A stretch of DNA of 64,000 nt from JAHRVQ01 sp051278195 (GTDB lineage Bacteria > Pseudomonadota > Gammaproteobacteria > Pseudomonadales > Azotimanducaceae), in the NCBI GenBank assembly GCA_051278195.1, contig JBNMQM010000001.1:248001-312000 (forward strand). Reading direction: 5' to 3'. Shown here in pieces: positions 9,411-17,990 of the stretch. Position numbers and translations under genes: made by a program. A model generated the notes under the pieces. It was given only the letters and a program-made list of their open reading frames with translations. It did no database searches and was not told where the DNA came from. How positions within the stretch are numbered: position 1 is the stretch's first letter; each line of letters begins with the position of its first letter.

Positions 9411-10634
9411 TCATGTGTTGGGGTGTTCCAATTCGTCATAGGCTTCGATAGCGCCCTGCGTGGTTCTTGGTAAATCGACGAAAGGTTCAAAGTGTTTTGC
9501 GTCTGCACGATGACTATGAATTCGCCACCATGTCCAGCCGGCCAAAATCAACAGCACTGTTTCTGCAAAATAGAACATCGCCAATGGCGAATAGCCGATA
9601 AATAGCGACAGCAGCAGGGGCCCAATAACGGCCCCAACGCTATGGCAGAGCAGTATCACGCTGCCGACCTGCATCAGTGGTAATTCGGTATTGTCGTTGG
9701 CGTGGGCTAACAAGATCGAGTAAAGCGGTAGGGTCATTCCGCCAAAGATGAACATTAGCGTGAAGAGTACGATGGCGTTGATCCCTGAATATAAGATGGC
9801 CAGCTGAGCAACAATTGCGCCGGCGAAAGCGGCAACGACAATTACCTGGCGTCGGTCTCTGCGATCGGACATGCGGCCGAGTGGTAATTGGCAGATAGCC
9901 CCGCCGATGACTGTGATCGCCATAAAGTAGCCGATTTGGTGCTGATCAAGACCTTGTGATTGAGCAATGATCGGACCCAATGCCCAGATCCCAGAGGTTA
10001 CGAGGCCCACCAGGAAAACACCTACCACCGCGACATGGGAGGCCTTGTAAACGCCCTTGAAGTTGAAGCTAATGGAAGGGATGGGTTTTGGTGCTGGGCT
10101 TTGGGTGAGGCCAACGGGTATGGCACCGACGGCGAGCAATATCGCGGCCAATGCAATGAGCTGGAGATAATTGAAGGGGAAGCCAATCATTATCTGCCCG
10201 ATGCAGATAGCACCAAGAGTGAGCGCTGAATAAATGCTCAGCACGAGGCCTCGATTTTCCGGCGTGGCTCGCTCGTTGAGCCAGCTTTCGATTACCATAT
10301 AAAGCCCGGCAAGCGTCCAACCCGTGATCAGCCTTGCGCTTATCCAGATACTGACGTTGTCAACGAGTGACAAGGTCAGAAGCGCGCCAGTTGCAGCGCC
10401 GGCCATCACCGAGAAGACGCGGATATGCCCGACTTTGGCGACAAGCTTTGGAATGGTTAGACAGCCAAGTGCAAAGCCAAGGTAGTAAGCGGATCCGAGA
10501 TAGCTAATGGTGCTGTTCGACCAACCTAATTGCGAGGCGTAAAGGGGTGCTATTGTGAGCTGTAAACCGTGGCCAACAAGTATGATAAACACTGAGATTA
10601 ACAGTGTAGAAATGGAATAAAGGACCTGTGTCAT
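9411..10634 (-). CDS. MFS transporter (YcaD/UMF-like)
   Basis: 407-residue inner-membrane carrier with about 12 hydrophobic segments. The loop GWSNSTISYLGSAYYLG and the segment ARLITGWTLAGLYMVIESWLNERATPENRG are typical of YcaD-like major-facilitator proteins. A cytoplasmic loop QLPLGRMSDRRDRR matches the MFS loop motif. ATG 10634 is followed directly by the first membrane segment. The gene is separated from the Tat hydrolase by 65 nt on the same strand and may be cotranscribed with it. The substrate is unknown. Confidence 0.85.
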   Translation of the reverse strand: MTQVLYSISTLLISVFIILVGHGLQLTIAPLYASQLGWSNSTISYLGSAYYLGFALGCLTIPKLVAKVGHIRVFSVMAGAATGALLTLSLVDNVSIWISARLITGWTLAGLYMVIESWLNERATPENRGLVLSIYSALTLGAICIGQIMIGFPFNYLQLIALAAILLAVGAIPVGLTQSPAPKPIPSISFNFKGVYKASHVAVVGVFLVGLVTSGIWALGPIIAQSQGLDQHQIGYFMAITVIGGAICQLPLGRMSDRRDRRQVIVVAAFAGAIVAQLAILYSGINAIVLFTLMFIFGGMTLPLYSILLAHANDNTELPLMQVGSVILLCHSVGAVIGPLLLSLFIGYSPLAMFYFAETVLLILAGWTWWRIHSHRADAKHFEPFVDLPRTTQGAIEAYDELEHPNT

Positions 10635-10800
10635 ATCGTGCGTCGAATACTCTTAGGACTCGCAGCCTGTGGTTTGCTGCGGTCGCGGATTTTAGGTCTG
10701 AAATTCGTTTTGCTCAAGCGTTCTTTTGGCTAATTTTAACCACCGTGATGTGAATCCACGAAATTGCGGCGATCCGGACTCGGAGAATTAGATATCGGTT

Positions 10801-11699
10801 TCAGGTCGCTGGCGAAAATATGGTCGATGAGCCTAAGCGCGGTCTCGATATGCTCGACAGATTCTCATCGTATTCTCCTCTTGCCGTACTGAATAGAGTG
10901 CGGGCTAGAGTGCTGCCGTGCTGCCGTGCTGCCAACTTACAGCTTACTGCGCTATTGCCCCAGGTAAATTGCTTGGGTAATAACTGCGTGTCACGGCGGG
11001 TAGGAAACAGTGTGCATATATGGTGGATCACTCGTTCAGGTTCTATGTTGCACATGATGTCTGACTGCAGGATGACTCTATTGGGGTGGCTTGGATAAGG
11101 GCCGGTTTGTTCGGGGAAAGTGCGACCAAACAGAGAAATAATCGGTGTGTTTGTCGCCGACGCAATATGCAACACGCCACAATCTTGAGTCACAAATGCA
11201 TCCATTCTTTCAACAGCGGCGAACAATGACTGGGCAGTGGTTTAGCCAATCAGATTGTCGTGATTCGCTGTTAGTGCCGTTGGTAAGCTACCTTCTGCCA
11301 TCACGTAATGCCGGTATGATTAGTCGGTGGTCAACCCTAAAGCCGCCGCAGCAAACTCAAGAATGGTATCTGCCTGATGGTATTGATTCTGAGAATTCGG
11401 CGCGAACTGAACGGGAGATTTCGCGCCATCAGCAGGTCGACAGATTTTGGATTAAGGCAAAGTGCTATATCGGCTTGACGTGTCAGACTGCTTAGCCGTT
11501 GTCGGCTCGCGGACACGTGCAGCTCACTAATGTCTTAGTTGCCTATGAAGACCTCGCCGCTGAGTTTGTTAAGGGCGCCGACGGCTATGTTGCAGTTAGG
11601 AAATTGACCTCTAATCAGCCGAATGGCTGGCGTGCAAAACAAGTTGCTACCAGTATGTTTAGAGCACGCGAGGAGAATGCGCTGCGATACGGCGCACAT
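10801..11699 (-). pseudogene. Degraded glycosyltransferase family 9 (heptosyltransferase-like) gene
   Basis: Read on the minus strand, ATG 11699 opens a GT9 N-terminus (GSNLFCTPAIRLIRGQFP, then ALNKLSGEVF) that meets TAA at 11535-11537. Beyond it the same frame continues recognisably (DIALCLNPKSVDLLMARNLP) to TAG at 11337-11339. After frame changes and a TAA at 11242-11244 inside IG-stop-TT, the C-terminal domain continues with MDAFVTQDCGVLHIASATN and ISLFGRTFPEQTGPYP, the conserved nucleotide-sugar-binding part of heptosyltransferases. Several independent lesions make function very unlikely. The intact ancestor would have transferred a sugar onto lipopolysaccharide or another surface glycan. 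Confidence 0.88.
10910..10933. repeat. 8-bp tandem repeat (3 copies) in the GT9 pseudogene tail
   Basis: GTGCTGCC is repeated three times at 10910-10917, 10918-10925 and 10926-10933. The unit is not a multiple of three, so slippage would shift the frame. It lies at the C-terminal end of the broken glycosyltransferase. Confidence 0.9.
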
Positions 11700-11754
11700 G
11701 GTGATGTTCTGCCAATCACCGTAGTATAGAGGCTCGATATTAGAGGGGAAAAAG

Positions 11755-12156
11755 ATGCATAAAGGACAGTGCCTTTGCGGCCAAATTCAATATGAGTTCG
11801 AAGGTGAGCCACTGATGTCAGGTGTTTGCCATTGCAAGAATTGTCAGCGCCAAGCGGGCTCAGCATTTTCGACCATCAGCGGTGTACCAAAGGCTGCACT
11901 AAAGCTCACCGGCTCGCCCAAGTTGTACCGGGATGACGAAACAGATTCCGGTAATGCTGTTGAGCGCTATTTCTGCGGTAACTGTGGTTCACCAATTTAT
12001 TCAGCGGTTTCATCCCAGCCGGATCTTTTATTCCTGAAGACGGGGACATTGGATGATACCGCTTCATTCGCCCCGCAGTTTCAGGTTTATTGTGAGACGA
12101 AGCAGGATTGGGTGGCGCTTTTGGAGAATATTCCGCAAGCGGCGAGAGGTTCTTAG
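11755..12156 (+). CDS. GFA/CENP-V domain zinc protein
   Basis: 133-residue protein of the GFA family (glutathione-dependent formaldehyde-activating-like). Zinc-ligand cysteines are in CLCGQIQY, CHCKNCQRQAG and CGNCGSPIY, the standard order. The start has GAGGGG about 6 nt upstream. The stop TAG is followed immediately by the ATG of the glutathione S-transferase gene, so the two are translationally coupled, consistent with a thiol-adduct detoxification role. True formaldehyde activity has been questioned for many members. Confidence 0.9.
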   Translation: MHKGQCLCGQIQYEFEGEPLMSGVCHCKNCQRQAGSAFSTISGVPKAALKLTGSPKLYRDDETDSGNAVERYFCGNCGSPIYSAVSSQPDLLFLKTGTLDDTASFAPQFQVYCETKQDWVALLENIPQAARGS

Positions 12157-12795
12157 ATGATTACAGTCCATGGTTCCCCCATCTCTCCATTTGTGCGGAA
12201 AGTGCTGGTCTGTTTGATGGAAAAGGGCATTGCTCATGAGGTCAATCCGGTGAGCCCGTTTCCGGCGCCAGCGTCTCATCTAAAGATTTCGCCACTGGGT
12301 AAGATTCCTGCGCTAACCGATGGGGACCTTGCCGTTCCAGATTCTTCTGCGATTTGCGGCTATCTAGAGAGGAAATATCCAGAACCCCCTATTTATCCCC
12401 TTGACGCCGGTGTCTATGGACGCGCGCTCTGGCTTGAAGATTGGGCTGATGGCGAGTTACCTAAGGCCACGGCATCATTGTTCTTCAATCGCGTCGCAGT
12501 AAAGATGATGAAGCGCGAGCCAGACGAAGTATTGATACAAAAGATACTTTCCGATGTGCAGCCTCCCATTTTTGACTATTTAGAGGGCGAGATCGGAGAC
12601 AAGACTTATCTGTTGGGAGATCGCTTCAGCATTGCTGACATCGCCGTGACCAGTCAGTTTGTGCAGATGATGTATGCTGGTGAGACTTTGCCCGTGAATA
12701 GCCACCCCAATATCGCCCGCTATGTTAATCATCATATGCAACGCGATACTTTCAAGACACTGATCAATGGTGATCCTTTTCTTAAGTTGGAGTAG
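12157..12795 (+). CDS. Glutathione S-transferase
   Basis: 212 residues, cytosolic GST with an N-terminal thioredoxin-like domain (ITVHGSPISPFVRKVLVCL; the Ser near residue 8-10 is the probable catalytic residue), the cis-Pro region GKIPALTDGD, the glutathione-gamma-Glu contact PDSSAICGYLE, and a helical C-terminal domain with FSIADIAVTSQF. Its ATG directly abuts the GFA stop codon. The electrophilic substrate is unknown. Confidence 0.92.
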   Translation: MITVHGSPISPFVRKVLVCLMEKGIAHEVNPVSPFPAPASHLKISPLGKIPALTDGDLAVPDSSAICGYLERKYPEPPIYPLDAGVYGRALWLEDWADGELPKATASLFFNRVAVKMMKREPDEVLIQKILSDVQPPIFDYLEGEIGDKTYLLGDRFSIADIAVTSQFVQMMYAGETLPVNSHPNIARYVNHHMQRDTFKTLINGDPFLKLE

Positions 12796-12916
12796 CTAGA
12801 CTAACTCGTTAGGTCGTGTTCCTCGCTGGCCGCGCCAGGTATATGACGCTTATTCTGCAGATTGTTTTTCGCCCTTTTTTGCGGCAACCTAACAGGAACC
12901 TAAAGAGGATCGCGGC

Positions 12917-14011
12917 ATGGTATCTATCCCAGCATTTGCGGAAGACTTTACAACTGACTGGTTGAATGGGGCACTAGCGCCTCACTTAGGCACTAACAGC
13001 GTCGTCAGTTGCCAAGCGCGAGACTCTGACATCCCCGGGCAAACCGCCGAGATTGTGCTGTTAGAGGTTGGTTATGAAGTGCCTGATGCCAATCTGCCTG
13101 ACCGAATGGTGGCAAAGATTACATCTCGAAGCCCCTTAATCCTTGAGCATCTCATCGCCAACTATGATCAGTATCGGCGCGAGACTTCTTTCTACAGAGA
13201 ATTTCCAGATAGTGGAATCCCGGTGCCAAAGTGTCTGTATTCTGATCACGACCCTGTGAAGCAAGAGATGGTTATCCTGATGGCTGACCTCGCACCGTCT
13301 ATAAGTCCTTCTTGGGCGATATCGCCTGACCAGGTGCGCATGGCCTTGGCAAATCTGCCGGGTTTTCATGCCAAGTGGTGGAATGATCCTAGGCTCCGAC
13401 AAAAGGACTGGATAGTCCAATTTGACAATCTACCTTTTTTTGAAGCGGCAGCCGGTGCAGCGAATGCTGCGGCTGGCGCATTAGATAAACTCTATGACAC
13501 GCCAGACCTAACGAAAGAGGTGATGTCTTATTTTTCCTGCAATCAGGACCCGGTGCAGAAATTTTTTGCGTCGCGCCCCTTTACGTTTGTTCATGGCGAC
13601 TACCATGCCAAGCAGATGTTTTTCCCGACGCAACAGGGCGGTGAGTTTGCCGTTATCGATTGGCAGTTCCCATTTGTTGCTCAGGGTGCGTGGGACTTTG
13701 CCAGGATGCTGGGTATGTGCATGCCTGCGGATCTGAGGCGCTCTGAAGAGCAAGCATTGCTCGGTGAATATTTGAGTGGTCTGGCGAGCCAAGGTGTTGA
13801 AGGTTATTCCCGAAATGATCTAGAAGTTGATTACCGTATGGGTTTGATCGTCAGCCAAATGATCATGTGCATAGCCGCGGCGGATTCGGATCCGGCAATC
13901 TTTGAGAAGGAGTGCGGTGCCCTTGGTTTGGATTGGAAAGAGGTCACTTTTAATCGTACCCAGTATGTGATGGAAGAATGGGATGTACTCGGTTTTCTTA
14001 AATCTCTATAG
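12917..14011 (+). CDS. Kinase-like phosphotransferase (EcKL/aminoglycoside-kinase fold)
   Basis: 364 residues with the catalytic signature FVHGDYHAKQMFF (Brenner motif) followed by AVIDWQFPF (metal-binding Asp), as in ecdysteroid-kinase-like and APH-fold small-molecule kinases. MVAKI may hold the ATP-binding Lys. No signal peptide. AGAGGA sits about 8 nt upstream of ATG. It is followed by a protein of unknown function and an ACAD10/11-like dehydrogenase, so it could phosphorylate a hydroxyacyl substrate as the ACAD10/11 and LvaA kinases do. That link is inference from context. Confidence 0.8.
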   Translation: MVSIPAFAEDFTTDWLNGALAPHLGTNSVVSCQARDSDIPGQTAEIVLLEVGYEVPDANLPDRMVAKITSRSPLILEHLIANYDQYRRETSFYREFPDSGIPVPKCLYSDHDPVKQEMVILMADLAPSISPSWAISPDQVRMALANLPGFHAKWWNDPRLRQKDWIVQFDNLPFFEAAAGAANAAAGALDKLYDTPDLTKEVMSYFSCNQDPVQKFFASRPFTFVHGDYHAKQMFFPTQQGGEFAVIDWQFPFVAQGAWDFARMLGMCMPADLRRSEEQALLGEYLSGLASQGVEGYSRNDLEVDYRMGLIVSQMIMCIAAADSDPAIFEKECGALGLDWKEVTFNRTQYVMEEWDVLGFLKSL

Positions 14012-14041
14012 CGTCAACCTTTTAATGAAGACAATTGAATT

Positions 14042-14659
14042 ATGAACCTGGACAAACTTAAGCGGGCCGAGGCGAGTTTTTTGCAACATTATCCTGGCGG
14101 TTTTAATGATCCAGAAATGATCGCTATTGGTAAAAGACACAACGTCGGCCGAATGACTGAGCTCAGCCAGGAACTTCTCGATGAAAATTCGTTCTCTAAT
14201 GTTGGGCCAGTGTTAGACAGTCTGATCAAGATTGTCGGCCGTTCATCAATGGTGTCAATGTTCGAGAAACCGAAGTTTCGAGACTACGTTAACAGTCTCA
14301 ATACCGAGACGCGCCAGATGTTGGCGGCAGGCTTTCAGCAGTTTTTACATGGCGATCAAGAGCAGGGCTTTAACCAGATTTTGGAGATACTGGTAGCTGG
14401 TAAGCTTGCCAAGTGGAGTCTGATGACGATCTGTCCGCTGTACTACCGGCCTAATGATGAAGTGTTCGTGAAGCCGACAACTGCCAAGCGTGTAATTGAA
14501 CATCTTGAACTTGATAATCTGATCTATACACCCAGGCCCTACTGGGCATTTTATGCGGAATTTCGCGCGCAAATCCTAGAGATGAAACAGAGAGTTCACC
14601 CGAGCCTTTCGCCCAGCAATGCAGCATTTACTGGCTTCTTAATGATGAGCTTGGGCTGA
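14042..14659 (+). CDS. Conserved-looking protein of unknown function
   Basis: 205 residues, not recognised. It is soluble, mostly helical in appearance and rich in Leu and charged residues, with a distinctive central stretch ILEILVAGKLAKWSLMTICP and YYRPNDEVFVKPTTAKRVIEHL. No signal peptide or membrane segment. It starts 30 nt after the kinase-like gene on the same strand and precedes the acyl-CoA dehydrogenase, so it probably belongs to the same operon. Confidence 0.7.
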   Translation: MNLDKLKRAEASFLQHYPGGFNDPEMIAIGKRHNVGRMTELSQELLDENSFSNVGPVLDSLIKIVGRSSMVSMFEKPKFRDYVNSLNTETRQMLAAGFQQFLHGDQEQGFNQILEILVAGKLAKWSLMTICPLYYRPNDEVFVKPTTAKRVIEHLELDNLIYTPRPYWAFYAEFRAQILEMKQRVHPSLSPSNAAFTGFLMMSLG

Positions 14660-14815
14660 TCGGTAGGCCAGTTTTCGTGCGCGCCATAAGGCACTCGTCT
14701 AGTTAGGTGACTAGGAGCGGCGAGCGGCGCTGAATTTCCAGTGTCATCACAGCAGCACACGGCCGTGACTGCTGATATAGTCAACTGACGAATTTACCAG
14801 CTGAGGAAGCTACCA

Positions 14816-16042
14816 ATGATTGATTTCGAAGTCCCTGAAGAAACCAAAAAGATACGCGCGGAGATTCGCAAGTTTGTGCAGGAGGAGTGTATTCCCGCCG
14901 AGCAAGACTGTACTGCAGACAACTTTGAGTCCGTGCTGCTAGAGCTCCGCGGTAAAGCTAGGGCTAAAGGCTATTGGTGCCCGTTTGTGCCTAAAGAATA
15001 TGGCGGCATGGGGCTGCGGCCGCTAGCAAACGCATTGGTCCAGATGGAGCTAGGCGAGAGTTTCCTGGGTGCGCTTTCGATGAACACCCAGGGGCCTGAT
15101 GATGCCACTATGTTGACCTTGCTCGAGCATGGCACTGACTATCAGAAAGAAAAATTTCTAGCGCCTTTGTTAGATGGCCAAAAACGAATTTGCTATTCAA
15201 TGACAGAAAAAGCAGCGGGTTCTGATGCGACGGGTATGCAGACGACTGCTGTACTGGATGGTGACAACTGGATTCTAAATGGCGAGAAATGGTTCAGTTC
15301 TTCAGCCAGTGTTGCCGATATCGCCGTCGTCATGGCAAAGACCGATCCAGATGCTGCACGCCACGAACAATACAGCACCTTTATTGTCGAACTCCCGAAT
15401 CCCGGCTATGAAATTGTTCGCAACATCGAGACCATGCAGCCACATACGGAGCTTGGTTTGAAACTGGGTGGTTCCCACTCAGAAATCAAAATTGACAATC
15501 TCATTGTGCCTCGAGAGAACCTCCTCGGTGGACAAGGGCAGGGCTTTAATATGGGGCAACACCGCCTTGCCTACGGTCGCCTGCGGCACGGTATGCACAA
15601 TGTCGCGATGGCCCAGCGCGCTTTGGATTTAGCTGCTGGACATGTGGTCCAACGGACTACTTTTGGCAAGCGGCTGGCTGACCGGCAGGGTGTTCGTTGG
15701 ATGTTGGCGGACTGTGCCGCTGAAATTTATAAAGCGCGATTGATGTTGCTGCATATTGCCTACAAGGCAGAGAATGGGCTCGATCTCAGAAACGAAAATG
15801 GTATTGCGAAGGTGTTCCTGGCGAACATGGTGCATCAAGTCGTGGATACTGCCATTCAGTTGCATGGCGCTCTTGGCTACAGTCTCGATACCCCGCTCGC
15901 GCGATGGTATACCAGTATTCGCAGCCAGAGATTAGTCGATGGTCCAGATGAAGTGCATCGATGGCGTACTGGCGCGAATGTCATTAAGGCATTTGAAGAG
16001 CATGGTACAACGGCATCGGTTTGTGGTGGTGATCTGTTGTAG
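14816..16042 (+). CDS. Acyl-CoA dehydrogenase, ACAD10/11-like
   Basis: 408-residue FAD enzyme of fatty-acid oxidation. The FAD/substrate segment YSMTEKAAGSDATGM and the middle-domain WILNGEKWFSSSAS are clear. The C-terminal ARWYTSIRSQRLVDGPDEVHRW resembles ACAD10/11-type dehydrogenases, where VDGPDEVH occupies the place of the YEGT motif that holds the catalytic Glu in medium-chain enzymes. GAGGAAG lies upstream of ATG 14816. Gene order (kinase-like, unknown, dehydrogenase) echoes the fused kinase plus dehydrogenase of ACAD10/11. A terminator follows. Confidence 0.9.
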   Translation: MIDFEVPEETKKIRAEIRKFVQEECIPAEQDCTADNFESVLLELRGKARAKGYWCPFVPKEYGGMGLRPLANALVQMELGESFLGALSMNTQGPDDATMLTLLEHGTDYQKEKFLAPLLDGQKRICYSMTEKAAGSDATGMQTTAVLDGDNWILNGEKWFSSSASVADIAVVMAKTDPDAARHEQYSTFIVELPNPGYEIVRNIETMQPHTELGLKLGGSHSEIKIDNLIVPRENLLGGQGQGFNMGQHRLAYGRLRHGMHNVAMAQRALDLAAGHVVQRTTFGKRLADRQGVRWMLADCAAEIYKARLMLLHIAYKAENGLDLRNENGIAKVFLANMVHQVVDTAIQLHGALGYSLDTPLARWYTSIRSQRLVDGPDEVHRWRTGANVIKAFEEHGTTASVCGGDLL

Positions 16043-16063
16043 AGATGCACCTTGGTTCAGGTC

Positions 16064-16086
16064 GAGGCTAAGGTTGGCCTCTTTTT
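16064..16086 (+). terminator. Rho-independent terminator
   Basis: GAGGC (16064-16068) pairs with GCCTC (16077-16081), with a further T-G pair inside, followed directly by TTTTT. It lies 22 nt after the acyl-CoA dehydrogenase stop. Confidence 0.75.
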
Positions 16087-16191
16087 AAGGTCGGGCTAGA
16101 TAGGCAGGGCGTCATGCCCTGCCCACGCCATGTTCTGGTATCGGTATATTGTGCATCAGTTCGGTGTTTAATCTCATTTAGAGCATTTGCC

Positions 16192-16704
16192 ATGATTGTT
16201 GACGTTCTGGAATCATTCTTTGTGCTGGGCATGCCGGTCTTTTTCGCGACCTGGTATTTGTTTCGCAGGCTCTATGAGCGTGGTGATTTGAAGGTTGGTA
16301 CAGACTATAAGACCATTAAGTCGAATCTAAAAACGATCAAGAAGCAGGGCGAAGACTCTGGTGACATGTTGCACAAGAGGTGGATGAAGTTCGGCGGTGG
16401 CTTTTATGGGCTCACCTCGGTGGTGACCTTAGTGCTGTTGGAGATCGCAGACATTTGGAATTTCTTGGTTCACTTCCCTGGTCTTGATATGTTGTTTGAG
16501 GACGGTTTGATCGGCTTTGTTGTCGGGCTATTGGTCAATCAACTTCAAAACTTCATTACCGCTTGTCTATGGTTTCTGCATTGGGGTAGCGGTGGGCCTA
16601 GTATGTTGGTTTGGGTTGTCGTCCCTTATGGCTGCTATTTGCTGGCCCTGAGGACTGCCGAACAACCTATTCAAGCTTGGCTAGACCAGTTAAAGCGGCG
16701 TTAA
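16192..16704 (+). CDS. Membrane protein of unknown function
   Basis: 170 residues from ATG 16192. An in-frame alternative start at 16114 adds 26 residues that do not look conserved. The N-terminus is a membrane segment (SFFVLGMPVFFATWYLF). A basic cytoplasmic stretch (KSNLKTIKKQ) follows, then three further hydrophobic segments (FYGLTSVVTLVLLEIADI, GLIGFVVGLLVNQLQNFITACLWF and MLVWVVVPYGCYLLAL). I do not recognise the family. Confidence 0.65.
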   Translation: MIVDVLESFFVLGMPVFFATWYLFRRLYERGDLKVGTDYKTIKSNLKTIKKQGEDSGDMLHKRWMKFGGGFYGLTSVVTLVLLEIADIWNFLVHFPGLDMLFEDGLIGFVVGLLVNQLQNFITACLWFLHWGSGGPSMLVWVVVPYGCYLLALRTAEQPIQAWLDQLKRR

Positions 16705-16782
16705 TGCGGGTGCACGGCGACGGCCATGATAGTGTTCAATCAGCGTGCTATCCCTGATGGTTTACTCTGGAGAGAATCCTCG

Positions 16783-17244
16783 ATGAAAATTCTAAAAATC
16801 GTGTTGTCTATTGTCGTTGTACTCGTTGTTGTGCTGGCGTTTCTTGCACCGATAGGTCCGTTGCCGGGCTTGTTGATAGGCGGCGAAGAAACGCCAGTCC
16901 CTGATAACTGGGGAGACACTAGCCAGCTGCACGAAATCAAACTAAAAGTGCCTGGCACCATACCCCGTGTTGTGACGATCTGGGTGGTTCAATACGAAAG
17001 CGATCTCTATATTGTCGGCAACAGCACCAGCGGCTGGGTGAAATTGTTAGGAACTGGTGGTCCGGTTTCACTCCGTATCGAAGGTAAGACTTTTGGCCTG
17101 AATGCCAGTCAGGTGGTGACCGGATGGCAACCCATTATGCTGAAATATGTTGATAAGTACCGACCTGACTATCCGGACATCATCGAAAGCTTTCCTTCGG
17201 TGGAGGACGCTGAGGGTGAGATTTCGGTATTCAAGTTGTCGTGA
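16783..17244 (+). CDS. Small membrane-anchored protein, possible PNPOx/nitroreductase-like barrel
   Basis: 153 residues from ATG 16783, chosen because GGAGAG sits 8 nt upstream and the first residues form a membrane anchor (KIVLSIVVVLVVVLAFL). The soluble part has the pattern VVTIWVVQYESDLYIVG, SGWVKLL and VSLRIEGKTF, which parallels the protein at 30229-30639. The two look like paralogues of a split-barrel flavin/F420-type fold, but cofactor and activity are unproven. Confidence 0.6.
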   Translation: MKILKIVLSIVVVLVVVLAFLAPIGPLPGLLIGGEETPVPDNWGDTSQLHEIKLKVPGTIPRVVTIWVVQYESDLYIVGNSTSGWVKLLGTGGPVSLRIEGKTFGLNASQVVTGWQPIMLKYVDKYRPDYPDIIESFPSVEDAEGEISVFKLS

Positions 17245-17312
17245 ATGAAGCAGCGTCTGTAACAAATCGATGACGCTAAGGTCATAGTGAGACAGGTTAT
17301 AGGAATGATGTG

Positions 17313-17948
17313 ATGATTAAGAATGTGTTCGCGATTTTGTTCGTCTGCCTTCTGGCATTTGCCGGTACAGCGGAAACTACTAGTCAAGGACCGAGTGGTA
17401 ATGCGGGTGAAGATGGCACTTCAGTGCAGAACCGTACCGCTGTTTTCGCCGGTGGTTGTTTCTGGTGTATGGAGCCACCCTTCGACAAGCTCGATGGTGT
17501 TGTTTCGACCGTTTCCGGTTATGCCGGCGGTCATCTTATTGCCCCCACCTATCGCGATGTAACAGGCGGGCGGTCAGGGCATCTTGAAGTTATCAGAGTA
17601 ACCTATGATCCAGCTAAGGTTAGCTACGAAGCACTGCTCGATGTGTTTTGGGTGAATGTCGACCCGCTCGATGGCGGTGGCCAGTTCTGTGACCGGGGTG
17701 AAAGTTATACGACTGCTGTATTTACGACGTCAGATCGCGAGCAGAAACTAGCGCAAGCCAGCCTTGAATCGGTCCAAATGAGGTTCCAACAGCTGGTCAA
17801 AACCCAGATTCGCCCGCTTACTGCGCCAGGATTCTACGCCGCTGAAGACCATCACCAGGACTATTACCAAAAGAACCCGATTCGTTATAAATATTACCGG
17901 ACGAGTTGCAGGCGTGACAGCCGGCTAGAACAACTCTGGGGCAGCTAG
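17313..17948 (+). CDS. msrA: Exported peptide methionine sulfoxide reductase MsrA
   Basis: 211 residues. An N-terminal signal peptide (NVFAILFVCLLAFAGTAE) precedes the catalytic domain, so the enzyme is probably periplasmic. The catalytic motif GGCFWCMEPPFDKLDGV is intact, as are VSGYAGGH and EDHHQDYY. It reduces methionine S-sulfoxide in damaged proteins, using Cys in GCFWC. ATG 17313 is preferred over the GTG at 17310. It overlaps a hairpin at its 3' end and converges on the carbonic-anhydrase gene. Confidence 0.93.
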   Translation: MIKNVFAILFVCLLAFAGTAETTSQGPSGNAGEDGTSVQNRTAVFAGGCFWCMEPPFDKLDGVVSTVSGYAGGHLIAPTYRDVTGGRSGHLEVIRVTYDPAKVSYEALLDVFWVNVDPLDGGGQFCDRGESYTTAVFTTSDREQKLAQASLESVQMRFQQLVKTQIRPLTAPGFYAAEDHHQDYYQKNPIRYKYYRTSCRRDSRLEQLWGS

Positions 17949-17957
17949 GCCCCAGAG
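17934..17957. terminator. Hairpin at the msrA stop codon
   Basis: CTCTGGGGC (17934-17942) and GCCCCAGAG (17949-17957) form a perfect 9-bp stem with a 6-nt loop that contains the msrA stop codon. There is no T-tract on either side. It lies between two convergent genes and could slow polymerase from both directions. Confidence 0.55.
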
Positions 17958-17990
17958 CACATTGTCGGCTGCAGCATTACTGACGGGTGA

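Noticed and set aside
10820..11098. Forward ORF of 92 residues in the GT9 region
   Set aside because: No motif or ribosome site; the opposite strand carries clear GT9 homology.
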